Below are positions 61,859 to 64,000 of a stretch of DNA of 64,000 bases, piece by piece (position 1 is the first letter of the stretch; each line of letters begins with the position of its first letter). The position numbers and the translations under genes are program-made. Origin of the DNA: Dyella_B sp035277725 (GTDB lineage: Bacteria; Pseudomonadota; Gammaproteobacteria; Xanthomonadales; Rhodanobacteraceae); NCBI RefSeq assembly GCF_035277725.1, contig NZ_DATEJY010000198.1, forward strand, positions 8,210 to 72,209, read 5' to 3'. The notes beneath the pieces were generated by a model. It saw only the letters and a program-made list of their open reading frames with translations. It did no database searches and was not told where the DNA came from.

Positions 61859-63295
61859 ATGAGCCTCATCACCGACATGACCCGCCGCAAATCCGTCGCG
61901 GCCATGCAACAGGAAACCGGCGAACGCAGCGGACTGCGTCGCGTACTCGGTTTATGGCAACTCACCGCGATCGGCCTCGGCGGCATCATCGGCGTGGGCA
62001 TCTTCGTGTTGACCGGCACTGTCGCCGCCACGCAAGCAGGGCCTGCCGTGGTGCTCTCGTTCCTGCTCGCAGGCATCGCCAGCGGGGCCGCGGCGCTGTG
62101 CTATGCCGAGTTCTCCGGGCTCATTCCCGTCTCCGGCAGTGCATACACCTACGGCTATGCCGTGCTCGGCGAATTCGCCGGCTGGGTGATCGGCTGGGAT
62201 CTGCTACTGGAATACGCCTTGATCGCCGCCGTCGTCGCGGTGGGCTGGTCGGGTTACGTGCAAGCGCTGCTGGATGCAGCAGGCATTCCGTTGCCGGTGT
62301 GGGCGCAAGGCGCTTACGGTAGCGCACCAGGACGCTTGTTCAATCTTCCCGCCGTGGTGGTATCGGTGGCGATTACCGCCTTGCTGGCGATGCGCATGCA
62401 GTGGGGCGCGCGTTTCAACACCACCATCGTGGCCATCAAGATCGCTGCGGCAGCGGGCATCGTGGTGGCCGGCGTCGCTTACGTAAAACCCGAGCGCTGG
62501 CATCCCTTCATGCCATTCGGCGTGCACGGCGTGGTGACCGGTGCCGCGGTAGTGTTCTTTGCGGTGTTCGGTTACGACATGCTTACCACGGCCGCGGAGG
62601 AATCGCGTAATCCGCAACGCGATCTGCCGCGCGCCGTGCTGTTGTCGCTGGGCATTGCGATGCTGCTTTACTTCGCCATCTGCCTGGTGCTGACCGGCAT
62701 CGTGCCGTACACCACGCTGGATACGCCTGCTCCTGTCGCAAGCGCGTTCAGCGCCATCGGCATGCCGCAAGTGATGGTGGCGATCTCGCTGGCGTCGATC
62801 TGCGGCATCACCAGCGTGATCTTCGCCAACCTGCTGGCCGGCGCGCGCATCTGGTTCGCGTTATCGCGCGATGGCCTGCTGCCGGGCTGGTTCGCCAAGG
62901 TGCATCCGCGCTGGCACACGCCCCATCGCACCACGCTGTTGCTCGGCGCTGTGACAGCGATCGCATCGGGACTGTTTCCGCTGGATGAACTCGCCAAGCT
63001 GGTAAACATCGGCGTGCTCAGTGCCTTCATCGTGATCTGCACAGCAGTAGCCGTGCTGCGTTGGCGCCAACCCGAGCTGGCGCGCCCCTTCCGCACGCCA
63101 CTCGTTCCACTCGTGCCCATCATCGGTGTCGGCTTTTCCTGCTGGCTGATCTGGGGCTTGCCCACTGTCACGTACTGGCGTTTCGGGCTGTGGTTGTTGG
63201 TGGGCTTGGTGGTGTATGTCGGCTATGGGCGGCATCACAGCCGCTTGAGCGCATCCAATCATGCCGCCCCGGCTGTGCACGAATCCGCATCGTAG
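61859..63295 (+). CDS. Amino acid permease, APC superfamily
   Basis: 478 residues from MSLITDMTRRKSVAAMQQ with GGGGGAGC upstream. Twelve or more hydrophobic helices; the first has the APC signature GLGGIIGVGIFVLTGTVAA (about 45-63), helix 6 has VVFFAVFGYDMLTTAAEESRNP (shortened: FFAVFGYDML, EESRNPQRDLP). This is the YhdG/cationic-amino-acid-transporter type. Placement after a hydroxyproline operon suggests amino acid or imino acid uptake, but specificity cannot be read from sequence. Confidence 0.94.
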   Translation: MSLITDMTRRKSVAAMQQETGERSGLRRVLGLWQLTAIGLGGIIGVGIFVLTGTVAATQAGPAVVLSFLLAGIASGAAALCYAEFSGLIPVSGSAYTYGYAVLGEFAGWVIGWDLLLEYALIAAVVAVGWSGYVQALLDAAGIPLPVWAQGAYGSAPGRLFNLPAVVVSVAITALLAMRMQWGARFNTTIVAIKIAAAAGIVVAGVAYVKPERWHPFMPFGVHGVVTGAAVVFFAVFGYDMLTTAAEESRNPQRDLPRAVLLSLGIAMLLYFAICLVLTGIVPYTTLDTPAPVASAFSAIGMPQVMVAISLASICGITSVIFANLLAGARIWFALSRDGLLPGWFAKVHPRWHTPHRTTLLLGAVTAIASGLFPLDELAKLVNIGVLSAFIVICTAVAVLRWRQPELARPFRTPLVPLVPIIGVGFSCWLIWGLPTVTYWRFGLWLLVGLVVYVGYGRHHSRLSASNHAAPAVHESAS

Positions 63296-63341
63296 GAAAT
63301 GCCGGATTACGCTGCGCTAACCTAATCCACATTGGCGGCAT

Positions 63342-63378
63342 GTACAAAATTCTTGACAAAATGTCGTGAATTTTGTAC
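63342..63378 (+). promoter_or_regulatory. Toxin-antitoxin promoter with operator around the -35 box
   Basis: Perfect 11-base inverted repeat GTACAAAATTC / GAATTTTGTAC. The 15-base loop begins with TTGACA, an ideal -35 hexamer; a TACGTA hexamer 17 bases later could be the -10. The start codon of the toxin frame is nine bases downstream, so the transcript would be nearly leaderless. Fits autorepression by the antitoxin. Confidence 0.7.
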
Positions 63379-63387
63379 GTAGCCGAT

Positions 63388-63716
63388 ATGCAAACGGTTA
63401 TCTTCATGGGCAGCAGCCTCGACGATCTCCGCACCTTCCCCGAATCCGCGCGCCGCGTGATGGGCCGGCAGATTCTGCGCCTACAGCACGGAATGGACCC
63501 AGATGACTGGAAGCCCATGACTGGAAGCCCATGAAAACCGTCGGGCCAGGTGTGCGCGAGGTACGAATCCACGTGAACGGCGAATTTCGCGCTTTCTACG
63601 TCACCAACATTGGCAACGCGATCTATATCCTGCACGCTTTCCGCAAGAAGACGCAGACCACTAGCCCCAAAGACATAGCGCTTGGGCAGCAGCGCTTCAA
63701 GCAAATCGGAGGTTGA
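63388..63716 (+). pseudogene. HigB/RelE-like (phage Gp49 type) toxin, frameshifted by a 14-bp duplication
   Basis: The first frame gives MQTVIFMGSSLDDLRTFPES and reaches DPDDWKPM, then TGSP and a stop at 63532-63534. The second frame starts at ATG 63531 (MKTVGPGVREVRIHVNGEFR) and ends KDIALGQQRFKQIGG at 63716. Removing one copy of the tandem 14-mer at 63503-63530 restores a single frame of 104 residues reading WKPMKTVGPGVREVR, the normal toxin. The stop and the second ATG overlap as ATGA, so two separate halves could still be made. The antitoxin gene directly downstream is intact. Confidence 0.88.
63503..63530 (+). repeat. 14-bp tandem duplication in the toxin gene
   Basis: ATGACTGGAAGCCC twice in a row, without mismatch. 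Because 14 is not a multiple of three it shifts the frame. Typical product of replication slippage. Confidence 0.95.
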
Positions 63717-63717
63717 T

Positions 63718-63999
63718 ATGACCGAGAAAATGACCGTTAGCAGCGGCAATGTATTTGAAGACCTTGGTTTCCCGCCTGACGAGGCTGCCGCCATGCTGGT
63801 GCGCGAAACTTTGCTCATTGCACTCGAGAAGGAGCTGCGCAAGCGCGGCGCCAAGCAGCAGGCGCTGGCTGACGAGTTAGGCATTCCCCGTACTCGCATT
63901 TCCGAAATCATCAATCACAAAACAGAAAAATTCAGCGCCGACAAGCTGATTGGGCTGCTGCATCGCGCTGGCAAGCGAGTGGAAGTGCGCGTGCGATAA
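63718..63999 (+). CDS. HTH (XRE-type) antitoxin, HigA-like
   Basis: 93 residues from MTEKMTVSSGNVFEDLGFP, with GGAGG six bases upstream, one base after the toxin stop. A helix-turn-helix is seen in KQQALADELGIPRTRISEIINHKTEKFS (shortened: QQALADELGI, RISEIINHK), about residues 48-75. The opening SSGNVFEDLGFPPDEAA is typical of antitoxins paired with Gp49-like toxins. It should bind the operator at 63342-63378. Complete, ending one base before the window edge. Confidence 0.93.
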   Translation: MTEKMTVSSGNVFEDLGFPPDEAAAMLVRETLLIALEKELRKRGAKQQALADELGIPRTRISEIINHKTEKFSADKLIGLLHRAGKRVEVRVR

Positions 64000-64000
64000 C

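Overview
This window reads as an ordinary chromosomal segment of a high-GC gammaproteobacterium, most likely a member of the Rhodanobacteraceae/Xanthomonadales (Dyella, Luteibacter, Rhodanobacter type). The inference rests on the gene families (SapC, HpnN, Oar-type TonB receptor, MutT-ThiE fusion, lgt-thyA-folA order) and on many GTAG-headed REP stem-loops, a repeat type described in Xanthomonadales such as Stenotrophomonas. No rRNA, tRNA, CRISPR array, prophage or insertion sequence was seen.

Layout. 1-6062 (minus): seven overlapping genes, RDD-RDD-SpoIIM-DUF4129-DUF4350-MoxR-DUF58, an envelope AAA+/MoxR system cut by the window edge. 6235-7340: DJ-1/PfpI and SET proteins. 7510-9804: lipoprotein plus acyl-CoA dehydrogenase behind a PsrA-like operator. 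9934-14836: CocE/NonD hydrolase, GNAT, and a Tat-type flavin amine oxidase coupled to a cytochrome c. 14975-18474: SapC, HNH nuclease and dxs. 18761-25934: HpnN-like exporter, TonB receptor, prmC and oxyR. 26075-36416: a surface locus with a subtilase, a 2334-residue trimeric autotransporter adhesin and an OmpR-type regulator whose phosphoacceptor Asp is missing. 36561-41951: M1 aminopeptidase, then rubrerythrin, an Fe-S protein and DUF3501, with an OxyR-type site upstream. 42057-46338 (minus): lgt, thyA, folA, Nudix-ThiE, DUF2007, apt. 46489-53216: S9 peptidase, Oar-like receptor and an SLT protein. 53611-59693: a complete trans-4-hydroxy-L-proline catabolic operon (epimerase, three-subunit D-hydroxyproline dehydrogenase, deaminase, 2-oxoglutarate semialdehyde dehydrogenase), followed by a DUF885 peptidase and an amino acid permease. 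63342-63999: a HigBA-like toxin-antitoxin pair whose toxin gene is broken by a 14-bp tandem duplication.

The strongest structural signal outside genes is the REP family. About 18 elements, mostly inverted pairs, sit between genes, and at seven places the terminal GTAG (or CTAC) supplies the TAG stop codon of the adjoining gene. A second repeat family, whose translation gives VIPAKAG/PAFAGMT peptides, is also scattered through the intergenic gaps. Start codons were moved inward from the longest open frame wherever a signal peptide, ribosome binding site, overlap with the upstream stop, or a repeat made the longer start implausible.
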